64,000 nt of DNA from Methylobacterium organophilum (GTDB lineage: Bacteria > Pseudomonadota > Alphaproteobacteria > Rhizobiales > Beijerinckiaceae), in the NCBI RefSeq assembly GCF_022179465.1, contig NZ_BPQV01000006.1, positions 62,001 through 126,000 on the forward strand, written 5' to 3'. Shown piece after piece: positions 26,801 to 34,734 of the stretch. Both the position numbers and the translations under genes were made by a program. Every line of letters starts with the position of its first letter. The stretch's first letter is position 1. Below the pieces are notes generated by a model. It ran no database searches, had not been told where the DNA came from, and saw only the letters and a list, made by a program, of their open reading frames with translations.

Positions 26801-27635
26801 CGGCCGGCCCACGGAAGGGAAGGTGCCCTTCGACCTCGCCGACCGGGGCCTGCTGCTCGGGGACGGGGTGTTCGACACGGCCCTGGCGCTCGAGGGCCGC
26901 ATCGCCTTCGAGGAGGCCCATATCGCCCGCCTCGTCGCGGCGGCCGCGACCCTGGGCTTCGCGGTCGCGCCCGAGACGATCCGGGCGGCGATGCGGGGGC
27001 TCGCCGCGGGGGAGGCCCGGGCCGGCATCCGCACCACGGTGACCCGGGGCGTCGGCCCCCGCGGGATCCTGCCGCCGGAGACAGCACAGCCGACCGTCTT
27101 CGCGAGTTCGGCCCCCCTGGCGCCCAATTTCGCCGCCGCGACCCTGACCCTGCGCACGACCGGCATCGCCCGGAATGAGACCTCCCCCACCTCCCGGCTC
27201 AAGACCCTGGGTTATCTTGACGCCGTTCTCGCGATCCGGGAAAGCCGGGCCGCGGGCTTCGACGAGGCCCTGTTCCTCAACACGCGGGGCCGGGTCGCCT
27301 GCGCCGGCACCGGCAATCTTGTCGCCCTCAGCGGCGACCGGCTGGTGACGCCGCCGCTGGGGGAGGGGGTGCTGGCCGGTATCCTGCGCGGGGTTCTGCG
27401 CGATCTGGCGCCGGATCTCGGCCTCGTCTGGGACGAGAGCCCTCTGACACCGGAGGCGCTGAAGGCTGCGGAGGCGGTCTTTCTCACGAATTCCCTGCGG
27501 CTCGTCTGCCCCGTCACCCGCATCGACGACACGATCCTCGGGAGCGCCGGGCATCCCCGCCTCCGGCAGCTCGCGGAAGCCGTCCGGCGGGCGACGGCCG
27601 CCTCCTGCGGCGTCGATCCGGGCCGGCTCCCATGA
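26787..27635 (+). CDS. pabC: Aminotransferase class IV, probable aminodeoxychorismate lyase
   Basis: 282 residues of the fold-type IV PLP enzymes: LADRGLLLGDGVFDT at the N-terminus, the PLP lysine in SRLKTLGYLDAV (Lys139), FDEALFLNTRGRVACAGTGN, and the C-terminal EAVFLTNSLRLVCPV. Alone these motifs could also fit a branched-chain or D-amino-acid aminotransferase. The overlap with pabA and linkage to pabB argue for PabC, which removes pyruvate from aminodeoxychorismate to give p-aminobenzoate. Confidence 0.88.
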   Translation: MLWFDGRPTEGKVPFDLADRGLLLGDGVFDTALALEGRIAFEEAHIARLVAAAATLGFAVAPETIRAAMRGLAAGEARAGIRTTVTRGVGPRGILPPETAQPTVFASSAPLAPNFAAATLTLRTTGIARNETSPTSRLKTLGYLDAVLAIRESRAAGFDEALFLNTRGRVACAGTGNLVALSGDRLVTPPLGEGVLAGILRGVLRDLAPDLGLVWDESPLTPEALKAAEAVFLTNSLRLVCPVTRIDDTILGSAGHPRLRQLAEAVRRATAASCGVDPGRLP

Positions 27636-27645
27636 GCCGAGGCCG

Positions 27646-28086
27646 ATGAGGGGAGGGGGCCGCGACGGGCGGGCGCCCCTGCGCTGGGCCCTGTCCGGCC
27701 TCTACGGAATCATCGGCCTCGTGCATCTCGTCGCGACCGAGCGCTTTCTGCCGATCATGCCGAGCTGGGTCCCCGCCCCTCTCCTCGTGGTGATCCTCAC
27801 CGGGCTGTGCGAGATCGCCGGGGCCGTTGCCCTGTTCCTGCCGCCCCTGCGGCGGGCGGCCGGTCTCGCCTTTGCGCTCTATGCGATCTGCGTCGTCCCG
27901 GCCAATCTCAAGCAGGCCTTCGAGCATATCGACATGCCGCCGATCCCCGACAGCTGGTGGTATCACGGGCCGCGCCTGCTGCTTCAGCCCGTCCTGGTCT
28001 GGATCGCCCTCTACGCGGTGCATCTCATCGACTGGCCCCTGCGGAGACGGAGAGGAGAGAGGGACGATCCCAGCCGGTCCGGTTGA
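27646..28086 (+). CDS. DoxX-like four-helix membrane protein
   Basis: 146 residues with four hydrophobic segments (LSGLYGIIGLVHLVA; LLVVILTGLCEIAGAVALFL; AAGLAFALYAICVVPANL; LLQPVLVWIALYAVHLIDW) and the H/E pattern of DoxX/DoxD-like proteins. Function unknown; relatives are linked to redox or thiosulfate metabolism in some organisms. It starts 10 bp after pabC and is likely co-transcribed. Confidence 0.75.
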   Translation: MRGGGRDGRAPLRWALSGLYGIIGLVHLVATERFLPIMPSWVPAPLLVVILTGLCEIAGAVALFLPPLRRAAGLAFALYAICVVPANLKQAFEHIDMPPIPDSWWYHGPRLLLQPVLVWIALYAVHLIDWPLRRRRGERDDPSRSG

Positions 28087-28161
28087 GCAGGACTCGCATT
28101 TCTTCGCCCGCTTGGGGGAGAAGAAACTTGCGTTCCCGGACGTGAGTCGGAAAAATCCGCC

Positions 28162-29001
28162 TCAGCGTCCCGCCTTCTCGACCTGCTTCACCGCCTGCCA
28201 GGCAGCCTCCATCGCGGGGAGGTCGCTTTCGTCAAGATTTTGGCCCTGCCGGGCGAGGAGATCGGCCATGGCCTCGAAACGGCGGATGAATTTTTGGGTG
28301 CCGCGGCGCAGGGCCTCCTCCGGGTCGACGCCGGCATGGCGGGCGAGATTGGCCACGGAGAACAGGAGATCTCCGATTTCCTCCGCCACGGCTTCCCGGT
28401 CGTCCTCGGCCAGGCTCTGTTCGACCTCGAGCACCTCCTCCCGGACCTTGGCGAGGACGTCCGCAGCGTTCGGCCAGTCGAAGCCGTAGCCGGCTGCTTT
28501 CCGCGAGATCTTTTCGGCTCGCATCAGAGCGGGGAGGGCACTCGGAACGCCGGCGAGGGGACCTTGCGGCTTCCTGACTCCTCGCCCGGCTTTCTCCGCC
28601 CGTTCCTCCGCCTTGATGCGTTCCCAGGCTTGCTTGATCGCCTCCGGATCGGTTCGGCGCTCTTCCGGGGCGAGGAGGTTGCCGGAAGCATCGAAGACGT
28701 GCGGGTGCCGGCGGATCAACTTGCGGATGATCGCCTCGACCACATCGGAGAAGGCGAAGGAGCCCGCTTCCTCCGCCATCCGGGCCTGGAACACGACCTG
28801 GAGGAGCAGATCTCCGAGCTCGTCGCGCAGCTCGAAGGCATCGCCCTGATCGACGGCCTCTGCCACTTCATAGGCTTCCTCGATCGTGAAGGGGATGATG
28901 GTCGCCGGTGTCTGCGCGACATCCCAGGCACAGCCTTTCTCGGGATCCCGCAAGGTCATCATGATTGAGAGAAGCCGGTCGACGGAAGAGAATTGCGTCA
29001 T
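28162..29001 (-). CDS. mazG: Nucleoside triphosphate pyrophosphohydrolase MazG
   Basis: 279 residues with the two tandem MazG domains: LRDPEKGCAWDVAQTPATII, then EEAYEVAEAVDQGD and ELRDELGDLLLQVVF (EExxE...ExxD metal site), and the C-terminal repeat EEVLEVEQSLAEDD / EEIGDLLFSVANLAR. MazG hydrolyses NTPs/dNTPs to monophosphates and PPi, a house-cleaning and stringent-response role. MTQFSSVDRLLSIM is the natural start; an upstream in-frame extension is not family-like. Its promoter side faces the putative replication origin. Confidence 0.95.
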   Translation of the reverse strand: MTQFSSVDRLLSIMMTLRDPEKGCAWDVAQTPATIIPFTIEEAYEVAEAVDQGDAFELRDELGDLLLQVVFQARMAEEAGSFAFSDVVEAIIRKLIRRHPHVFDASGNLLAPEERRTDPEAIKQAWERIKAEERAEKAGRGVRKPQGPLAGVPSALPALMRAEKISRKAAGYGFDWPNAADVLAKVREEVLEVEQSLAEDDREAVAEEIGDLLFSVANLARHAGVDPEEALRRGTQKFIRRFEAMADLLARQGQNLDESDLPAMEAAWQAVKQVEKAGR

Positions 29002-29641
29002 GGGGAGTCCAGGCACCTGCGGAGAAATGTGGTTTTGTGGACAAGCTGCGGGAAAAGGGTAGGGAGCTTGTGAAAAATTCCAAAAATTCTCTCTTCGAAC
29101 CAAGTCAGCATAACCCGTTCGTCGACACGAACGCTTTGGACCTGCCTTATAGGAAAGATATCAGAAGGGGTTATAGGGAGTCTGTTCTGCCTATTATATG
29201 GGAGACGAGATTCCTCATTTTCCTGAATGGTTTAAGAAGGATCCGCGTATCGAATTCTGCGTGAATCCGCATGGGATTCTGCGTGGATGCGTAGGGGATT
29301 CTGCGGGCCGGAACAGGGGACCTGCATAGAAGTCTGCGCAGGGGCGTAGGGGATTCGGCGGGGATAACCGGACAAGGGGGCCGGCTCTGTGGAAAAGTCC
29401 CGGAGATACTGCCGTATCGAACTCTGCGCAGCGGCTCCGATCGGTGTTCTCGATCCCCTCCCCATGCAGCGCGGGTTGGAGAGGAACACTCCCCCTCGCC
29501 GTCCTCGCCCTCATCGAAAAACCCACCCGACTTGCGGGGATAGCCGGGATAAATCGTGAGCTCCCCGAGACTCCCGCCGCCCGAATCGTGTGAGGCTACC
29601 TGAGGACTCTGCCCGCTAACCGGCAGAACCGGACAGGAAGG
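29002..29641. other. 640-bp AT-rich region with iterons: putative plasmid-type replication origin
   Basis: A markedly AT-rich stretch (about 29050-29240) in a ~70% GC background. It holds TTATAGG-like repeats (CCTTATAGG near 29146, GGTTATAGG near 29169) and a DnaA-box-like TGTGGACAA at 29036-29044 (reverse complement TTGTCCACA). Then come iteron-like repeats at 29246-29428 and a RepA gene starting at 29642. This order (DnaA box, AT-rich DNA, iterons, rep gene) is typical of theta-type plasmid origins. No gene is seen in the region. Confidence 0.55.
29246..29428. repeat. Iteron-like direct repeats, 22-bp spacing
   Basis: Consensus GGGATTCTGCG. Units start at 29251 (GAATTCTGCG variant), 29273, 29295 and 29317 (diverged), exactly 22 bp apart. 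After an 11-bp half-unit another starts at 29350. CGTATCGAATTCTGCG at 29246 recurs with one change at 29413. Period and position just upstream of repA suggest RepA-binding iterons. Confidence 0.65.
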
Positions 29642-30751
29642 GTGAGGGCGACACAGGTGGGGCTCGCGGACAAGATCGCGCTGATCCGCGATGTAGACCT
29701 CCTGGCGGAGCTCGAAACCGCTCGGGGCGATTTCCTGTTCGCGCCGATCGTCGAGCATCTGCTGTTCCGTCAGCGCGAGCGGGATGCGGCCGCAAGCGCC
29801 CGGGCGGTGGAGGTGGACAGCCAATCCTCCCGCCGCGCCGGCATGGGCCGCGACCAGCGCCGGCGCGATGCCATCCGCGAGGTGATCGAGAACGAGCCCA
29901 CGGGGCCGGAGAACCTCCAGCACATCCATTCGGTCCTGGCCCTGTGCGGCCTGCCCTATCGCGATCCCGGCGCCGCCCGGGAGGTGTTTCGCGAATACGG
30001 CCGCAATTCCCTCAGCCTGACCGCCGGGCGGCTCAAGAACCCCGTGACCGGGGAGATGGAGCCCCAGGGCCTGCCCTACGGCCCCAAGGCCCGCCTGGTG
30101 CTCCTGCATCTCTGCTCGGAGGCCGTGCGCCAGCGCAACCCGGTGATCGAGGTGGGCGACAGCCTGTCGGGCTTCATGAAGGCCATGGGCTTCGCCGTGA
30201 CCGGAGGCGAGCGCGGCACGATCGGCGCCTTCAAGGAGCAGCTCAACCGGCTCGCTGCCTGCTCCATGCAGATCGGCCTCTGGGACGGGGCCGACCAGGC
30301 CTCGACCCTCAACGTGCCGCCTTTCCGCCGCCTCGACCTCTGGCGGGCGGGCTCGGATGGGCTGGTCTGGCAGAAGGAGGTGCAGTTCCACCAGGATTTC
30401 TACGACAGCCTGATCCAGCACGCCCTGCCCGTCGACATCCGGGCGGCCCGGGCCTTTTCCGGCTCCGCCCGCAAGCTCGACCTGCTGTTCTGGCTCGGCT
30501 ACCGCCTGCGCCTGCTGCAGCGGCCCCTGCGGCTGACCTGGGACAACCTGCACCGGCAGTTCGGGGCGGACAATGCCAGCATCCGCAGCTTCCGCCAGGC
30601 CTTCAAGGCGGATGTGGCCGGGGTGCTCGAGGTGTTTCCGAAGCTGCCCCTGAGCCTCGACGACAACGGCATGACCCTGCGGCCGGCCGATCCCGGCGCC
30701 CTACTCGTTCCGCCGAAGCCGGCGGCGCGTAGACGGAATGGGACGGAATAA
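29642..30751 (+). CDS. repA: Plasmid-type replication initiator, RepA family
   Basis: 369 residues that I read as the alphaproteobacterial plasmid-encoded RepA family: EVFREYGRNSLSLTAGRL, LPYGPKARLVLLHLCSEAVR, SLSGFMKAMGF, GTIGAFKEQLNRLAACSMQI, then VDIRAARAFSGSARKLDLLFWL and a final winged-helix-like part. Such proteins bind iterons and start replication. GTG starts at 29642 (AGGAAGG just upstream) or 29657 (GAGGG at good spacing) are both possible. Iterons lie upstream and another repeat cluster downstream. It sits among core genes, so it may be an integrated plasmid origin, active or silent. Confidence 0.75.
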   Translation: MRATQVGLADKIALIRDVDLLAELETARGDFLFAPIVEHLLFRQRERDAAASARAVEVDSQSSRRAGMGRDQRRRDAIREVIENEPTGPENLQHIHSVLALCGLPYRDPGAAREVFREYGRNSLSLTAGRLKNPVTGEMEPQGLPYGPKARLVLLHLCSEAVRQRNPVIEVGDSLSGFMKAMGFAVTGGERGTIGAFKEQLNRLAACSMQIGLWDGADQASTLNVPPFRRLDLWRAGSDGLVWQKEVQFHQDFYDSLIQHALPVDIRAARAFSGSARKLDLLFWLGYRLRLLQRPLRLTWDNLHRQFGADNASIRSFRQAFKADVAGVLEVFPKLPLSLDDNGMTLRPADPGALLVPPKPAARRRNGTE

Positions 30752-31000
30752 AGCGCATGCTCGCCCCCGCGAAACGGAAACGCGGCTTCGAGGCGGCTTC
30801 CTCGGCCTTCCACAAGCGCCTCGAAGCCGGCTCCGGGATCTTCCAAGCCGAGACGCTTTTTGTTCTATTCCCTATGATATTCCACGGAAGATGGTGGTGG
30901 AATTAATTGGAATAAGATGGAACAGAGAAATCCATATTCCATAACGGTCCTTCCCGTGCTACGGGATATTCCATCAGGGAAAGTGACCGGGAAAATTCCA
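30735..31000. repeat. ATTCC/GGAAT repeat cluster between repA and the next gene
   Basis: TATTCC occurs at 30866, 30878, 30935 and 30967, with ATTCCA at 30995. The inverse GGAAT(A) occurs at 30735, 30745, 30899 and 30909. The stretch 30855-31000 is AT-rich. The density of one 6-mer in both orientations suggests an operator or partition-type binding array. It ends at the start codon of the HARE-HTH-like gene. Confidence 0.55.
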
Positions 31001-31863
31001 TGGTTCTGTCGGAAGCGGAAGCGGAAGCCCGCCTGAACGCGCTGCGGCGTCAGCGCGAGGCCCTGGACCGGGCCATCACCGATCTGACCCTCTATCTGGA
31101 ACTCGGCCGGCGGCTGAAGGCCGAGCTCGGGACGACGGCGGAGGACGAGCCGGCTGAGATCAAGCACCCGGCACAGGCCACCTCTCCTTCTCCGCCCATC
31201 GCTCCTTCCTCCGCATCCGCCGGGCCGGGGCGGGACGACATCACCTCCCGGTCGGTCTGGGCGGATCGGCCCGATCCCCTTGCTCCTGCCGAAGGGAGCG
31301 AGCCCCGCCGGGTCTCGCCCTCCCGCCCGGACGGCGCGGTTCCGGCCGGTCCTGCCGAGGGACCTTCCCGCCCTGCGGGCGCCGGGGGGCAGGAGAGACA
31401 CGATCTTCGGGCGGCCGATTCGGGCGATCCGGGAACCGCGACGGCGGGGCCGTGGCCGGTGCCCGGCTTCGCCACGCGCGGAGCCGATCGACCGCCGCCG
31501 CGCCCGGCAGAGAGGGCATGGCCCGAACCCCGGCCGGCCGCGACTCCCGCGACGGCGACGGGGCAGGGGGCGTCGGAGGAGGCCCGCTCCGAGGCCGTGG
31601 CCGCCCGGCGCTACGGACGGGTGCTGATCGGGGCGGCGCTCGCCGTGCTGCAAGAGGCCGACCGGCCGCTCCATGCCAGTGAGATCTGGGCGGCGCTCGC
31701 CGCCCGGGGCTTCAGCCTGCCCGGGGCCGATCCGATCGCGGCCCTCAACACCCGGCTCTGGAAGCGCTCCGGCCCCGGCGGCCCGCTCCGCCGCCTGGGG
31801 GATGCGGTCTACGCCCTTCCCGGCAGCCGCGGCGCTCCCGAGGAGGTCGGGCCGACGGGCTGA
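31000..31863 (+). CDS. Protein with N-terminal coiled coil and C-terminal HARE-HTH-like winged helix
   Basis: 287 residues. Residues 1-45 form a charged coiled coil (EAEARLNALRRQREALDRAI). About 150 residues of Pro/Ala/Gly-rich, probably disordered linker follow. Residues ~205-275 (ALAVLQEADRPLHASEIWAAL, GADPIAALNTRLWKR, LRRLGDAVYALP) look like a HARE-HTH winged helix, a fold seen in RNA polymerase delta and restriction-associated proteins. It directly follows the ATTCC repeats, so it could bind them or serve as a plasmid maintenance protein. Function is unknown. Confidence 0.65.
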   Translation: MVLSEAEAEARLNALRRQREALDRAITDLTLYLELGRRLKAELGTTAEDEPAEIKHPAQATSPSPPIAPSSASAGPGRDDITSRSVWADRPDPLAPAEGSEPRRVSPSRPDGAVPAGPAEGPSRPAGAGGQERHDLRAADSGDPGTATAGPWPVPGFATRGADRPPPRPAERAWPEPRPAATPATATGQGASEEARSEAVAARRYGRVLIGAALAVLQEADRPLHASEIWAALAARGFSLPGADPIAALNTRLWKRSGPGGPLRRLGDAVYALPGSRGAPEEVGPTG

Positions 31864-31915
31864 GGCCGGTTGCCGGGGAGCGGCCCGGCCCGATGCCTAC
31901 GTTCTGAGACGCAGT

Positions 31916-31957
31916 CGAGCCAGGGGCCTTGCCGGATCGGGCAAGGCTCCTGGCTCG
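31916..31957. terminator. 18-bp stem-loop between convergent genes
   Basis: CGAGCCAGGGGCCTTGCC (31916-31933) pairs with 31940-31957 across a 6-nt loop; the only non-Watson-Crick pair is one G-T wobble. A smaller hairpin CCTCGC/GCGAGG follows. It lies between the convergent HARE-HTH and SGNH genes; a bidirectional terminator is likely despite no T-run. Confidence 0.6.
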
Positions 31958-32062
31958 CCTCGCGCGCATGCGAGGACGAACACGACGCTGTGCGATCGCG
32001 CGGTGACGGGAATCCGGGCCGGGGAGGGGCGTCGTTTGACGCTCCGCCCTGCCCCATCCGGC

Positions 32063-32884
32063 TCAGTTCCGGGCGAGGGAGGGCTGGATCAGGCCGGCGC
32101 CGACCAGGATCTGGGCGGCGGCGGCCTTGGCGAGCTGGCGGTAGCCGGCATCGGTCATGTGCAGGCCGTCCGGGCCGATCATCTGGGCCGGGGTCATCAG
32201 GCCGTGCGAGACCCAGGATTGCATCAGGGCGTGGCGGCGGATCACCGGCACGCCGAGCTCGGCGGCGACCGCGTGCAGGGCCTCGCCGTAGCGGCCGGCG
32301 CCCTCGACGCCGGAGAGCTTGCGGCACCATTGCTGGTCCATCAGCACCACGTCGGCGCCGGTGGCCCGGATCGCGGCGATGCCCTGGCGGGTCAGTTCGG
32401 CGAAGCGCTCCACCGGCACGCCGGAGAGCGGGTCGTTGCTGCCGGTCTGCCAGACCACGAGATCCGGCTTCTCGGCCAGCACGTCGCGCTCCAGGCGTCG
32501 GGCCATCGCCTCGGAATCGTCGCCGCCGATGCCGCGGTTGATCACGGTGACGGCGCGGCGCTCATGGGCGCCGACCTGGAGCCGCTCCTCGAGGTCGTGC
32601 TGGAGCAGGGCAGGGTAGGCCGCTGCCGGTGAGGATGCCCCCGCCCCCGCCGTCGAGGAGGAGCCGAAGGCGACGATGCGGATGTCGCCGTTGCCCGCCA
32701 GCCGCGCGGCGAGCCGGGTCAGCTTCACCGGCAGACGCTCCGGCGCCCCTTGCGGGACCGCGGCGGGCTTCAGGGCCGGGGGCGCCAGATCCGGCTGGGC
32801 CTGGGCACCCTGGTCCGGCGCGGCGAGGGCGAAGCCGAGGGCGGTGGCGAAGCCGAGGAGCGGCAGGCGCAGGCTGAGCGACAT
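32063..32884 (-). CDS. Exported SGNH/GDSL-family hydrolase
   Basis: 273 residues with a signal peptide ending ...GAQA. SGNH blocks: nucleophile serine in VAFGSSSTAGAGAS (block I, GDS-like), INRGIGGDD (block II Gly), QTGSNDP (block III Asn), and DGLHMTDAGY (block V Asp/His). The family includes esterases and acyl or peptidoglycan O-acetyl esterases; the substrate cannot be told. It is a single gene with an AT-rich upstream region. Confidence 0.88.
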   Translation of the reverse strand: MSLSLRLPLLGFATALGFALAAPDQGAQAQPDLAPPALKPAAVPQGAPERLPVKLTRLAARLAGNGDIRIVAFGSSSTAGAGASSPAAAYPALLQHDLEERLQVGAHERRAVTVINRGIGGDDSEAMARRLERDVLAEKPDLVVWQTGSNDPLSGVPVERFAELTRQGIAAIRATGADVVLMDQQWCRKLSGVEGAGRYGEALHAVAAELGVPVIRRHALMQSWVSHGLMTPAQMIGPDGLHMTDAGYRQLAKAAAAQILVGAGLIQPSLARN

Positions 32885-33339
32885 CGGAGGCGGTTTCAGT
32901 GATTCGGAAAGGCGAATATCGGCGTGTCCAGTGCCAGCGATGCCCCAGGATTATGACAATTGCGAGAGCCGCGGGTTACGAAACGCCCTTAATGAATTTT
33001 TTATTTTCATTCCTGCGGTCAAGGTTGCCGAAGGGTGACGCTTGGACCGTCGGAAGAGAGAATTCGTCTCCGTGACTTGAGCCTGACTTGTCCGTGTAAC
33101 GGGGTGTGATGCGCCGTGACTTGGCTTTGTGACTCGGCTTTCGGCGGCCTTTCCAGGCCCCCTGCCCCCGTGATCGGGGTCTCAGGTTCCATAATATATC
33201 TTATGCGAACGGCTTTGGGCCGGGTCGGTGGGGAGTGAACGGGGTCGGCTGAGGGCTCCAAGCCCAGGGGCCGAGTCGCCCCGGCCGTCTCCGCCCGACG
33301 CAGGCGGAGACGGCTCTGCCGAACCGCCGACCTGTCCGG
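32885..33339. other. 455-bp intergenic region
   Basis: No supported gene. An AT-rich hairpin (AATGAA with TTCATT around a T-rich centre) lies near 32992-33012. GTGACTTG-like words recur at 33072-33137. An AT patch (CCATAATATATCTTATG) lies at about 33188-33204. Confidence 0.4.
33284..33314 (-). terminator. Hairpin after the chemoreceptor-like gene
   Basis: Perfect 12-bp stem GCCGTCTCCGCC / GGCGGAGACGGC with a 7-nt loop, 26 bp past the stop codon at 33340. No T-tract. Confidence 0.55.
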
Positions 33340-34389
33340 TCAATCCGCTTCCCGGACGATGACCCCGCGCCAGCCGAGGCCGCGATAGGTCTCGTAGCCG
33401 GGGGTCGCGTGGAAGGCGACGAGACGGCCGGCCTCGTCCCGGTAGGAGCCATGCGACTGCCCGCCCGTGCGCAGCGGGAACACCTCGCTCAGCACGCCCT
33501 GCCCGCGCGAGCAGGCGATCACCCGGTTGCCGGCATCCAGCAGCATCACCCGGGTCCTCTCGCGCTCGCTCAGGCCCAGGCGGACCCCCTCGACGATCGC
33601 CCGCGCCTGCGGCTGCCAGTCGAAATGGATGGCGAGGACGCCGAGGGGCCGGCCGTCGACGCGGCCGTCCTCCCGGACGCTCGCGCAGTAGGTGGCGACC
33701 TGCGCGCCGTCGAGGGCGGCCTCCCGGCGCACATCCGCCGCCACGAAGGCGTCGCCGTTCCGCAGCGCCAGGGCCTCGCGGAACCAGGCCTCGCCATGGA
33801 CGGAGGTGCCCCGGACCCGGGGATAGCGCTCCGGCCGGCCATGGGCGACGACGCGCCCCTGGAGGTCGCAGAGCCAGAGGTCGAGATAGACGGTGTAGGC
33901 GGACAGGATCACGCCGAGGCGTTCCTCGGCATAGGCCACCGCCGCCGGGGTGCCGTCGGCGGCGCAGGAGACCACGGCGGAATCCGTCGCCCACCAGCGG
34001 ACGTCGCAGGTGCGCTCGTAGAGATTGCGGTCGATCAGCTCGACCGCATTCAGGGCGAGGTCGACGTAGCGCGTCGCCTGCGCCTCGTCCGTGAGCCTGT
34101 CGACCGCCTTCGTCAGGTCGTCCACGCCGTTGCTGATGTTGTCGCCGAGCGTGCTGGCGAGATGCTCGACCTCCCCCGCCACGGCCCGGACTTCCTGCGC
34201 CACCACGGAGAACCCCGCCCCCTTCTCGCCCGCATGGGAGGCCTCGATCAGGGCGTTCAGCGCCAGGAACTTCATGCGCCGGGTGATGGATTGAATCGAT
34301 CCCAGATCCGATGCGGCGCTGGATTTCAGAGCGTGCGCGGAGGTCTCGACAACTTCGGAAAGTGTTGAATTGGTCATTGTGTTGTGCAA
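33340..34389 (-). CDS. Soluble methyl-accepting-chemotaxis-like protein with C-terminal Cache-like sensor
   Basis: About 349 residues in reversed order. Residues ~30-100 carry the chemoreceptor signalling-tip helix (MKFLALNALIEASHAGEKGA, then GFSVVAQEVRAVAGEVE). Residues ~110-349 form an alpha/beta sensor resembling a double Cache/PAS domain (WLCDLQGRVVAHGRPERYP, GVLAIHFDWQPQA, VMLLDAGNRVIACSRG). No transmembrane helix is present, so it is probably cytoplasmic. I chose the TTG at 34389 because GGAGAA lies nine bases upstream; the ATG at 34377 lacks a ribosome site. No che genes lie nearby. Confidence 0.78.
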   Translation of the reverse strand: MHNTMTNSTLSEVVETSAHALKSSAASDLGSIQSITRRMKFLALNALIEASHAGEKGAGFSVVAQEVRAVAGEVEHLASTLGDNISNGVDDLTKAVDRLTDEAQATRYVDLALNAVELIDRNLYERTCDVRWWATDSAVVSCAADGTPAAVAYAEERLGVILSAYTVYLDLWLCDLQGRVVAHGRPERYPRVRGTSVHGEAWFREALALRNGDAFVAADVRREAALDGAQVATYCASVREDGRVDGRPLGVLAIHFDWQPQARAIVEGVRLGLSERERTRVMLLDAGNRVIACSRGQGVLSEVFPLRTGGQSHGSYRDEAGRLVAFHATPGYETYRGLGWRGVIVREAD

Positions 34390-34734
34390 GTCTAGAATTC
34401 TCCGGATCGCGTCGCGGCGAGATCGATTATTTCCACGCGGAAAGCGATTGTGTAAAGTTAACTAAATGCTGCTTCGAGCAAAACCAGCGGTACTCGTGCC
34501 GGTTTTGCTAGGGATCCTGCCCAGTCGCTGGGCAGTCCGCCGGATATGTCCCTCGGACTGCGTAGCGGGCAAGCTGAAAGTGCCTGTTTTCAGGCTGCCA
34601 AACGATTCGTGATCGATCGCATCATCGACCGTTCTTGGGCTGATATGCAGGGAAATCATGTATACGTATGCACGACGCTGCCTGTGCGCGTCGAACGTAT
34701 GCGATGTCGGCCTTGAGCTTGGTTTCCGTCCGGC
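34390..34734. other. 345-bp intergenic region with consecutive RNA-like hairpins
   Basis: Between the divergent chemoreceptor-like and selO genes. Perfect stems: GCAAAACC/GGTTTTGC (34478-34485, 34501-34508), CTGCCCAG/CTGGGCAG (34517-34524, 34528-34535), CAGTCCG/CGGACTG (34533-34539, 34554-34560) and GCCTG/CAGGC around TTTT near 34583. No ORF with coding character. It could be a small RNA or remnant element. Confidence 0.4.

Noticed and set aside
29246-29428. CRISPR array
   Set aside because: The repeats are degenerate, 22 bp apart with no unique spacers of constant length, and no cas genes are present; iterons fit better.
29215-29526. Reverse-strand frames across the iterons with repeated peptides (RIPYA, RIHAE)
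   Set aside because: The peptide repeats simply reflect the 22-bp DNA repeats; no gene-like start or domain.
33019-33261. 80-codon reverse frame in the 32885-33339 gap
   Set aside because: No ribosome site and no protein-like composition; ends inside the AT patch.
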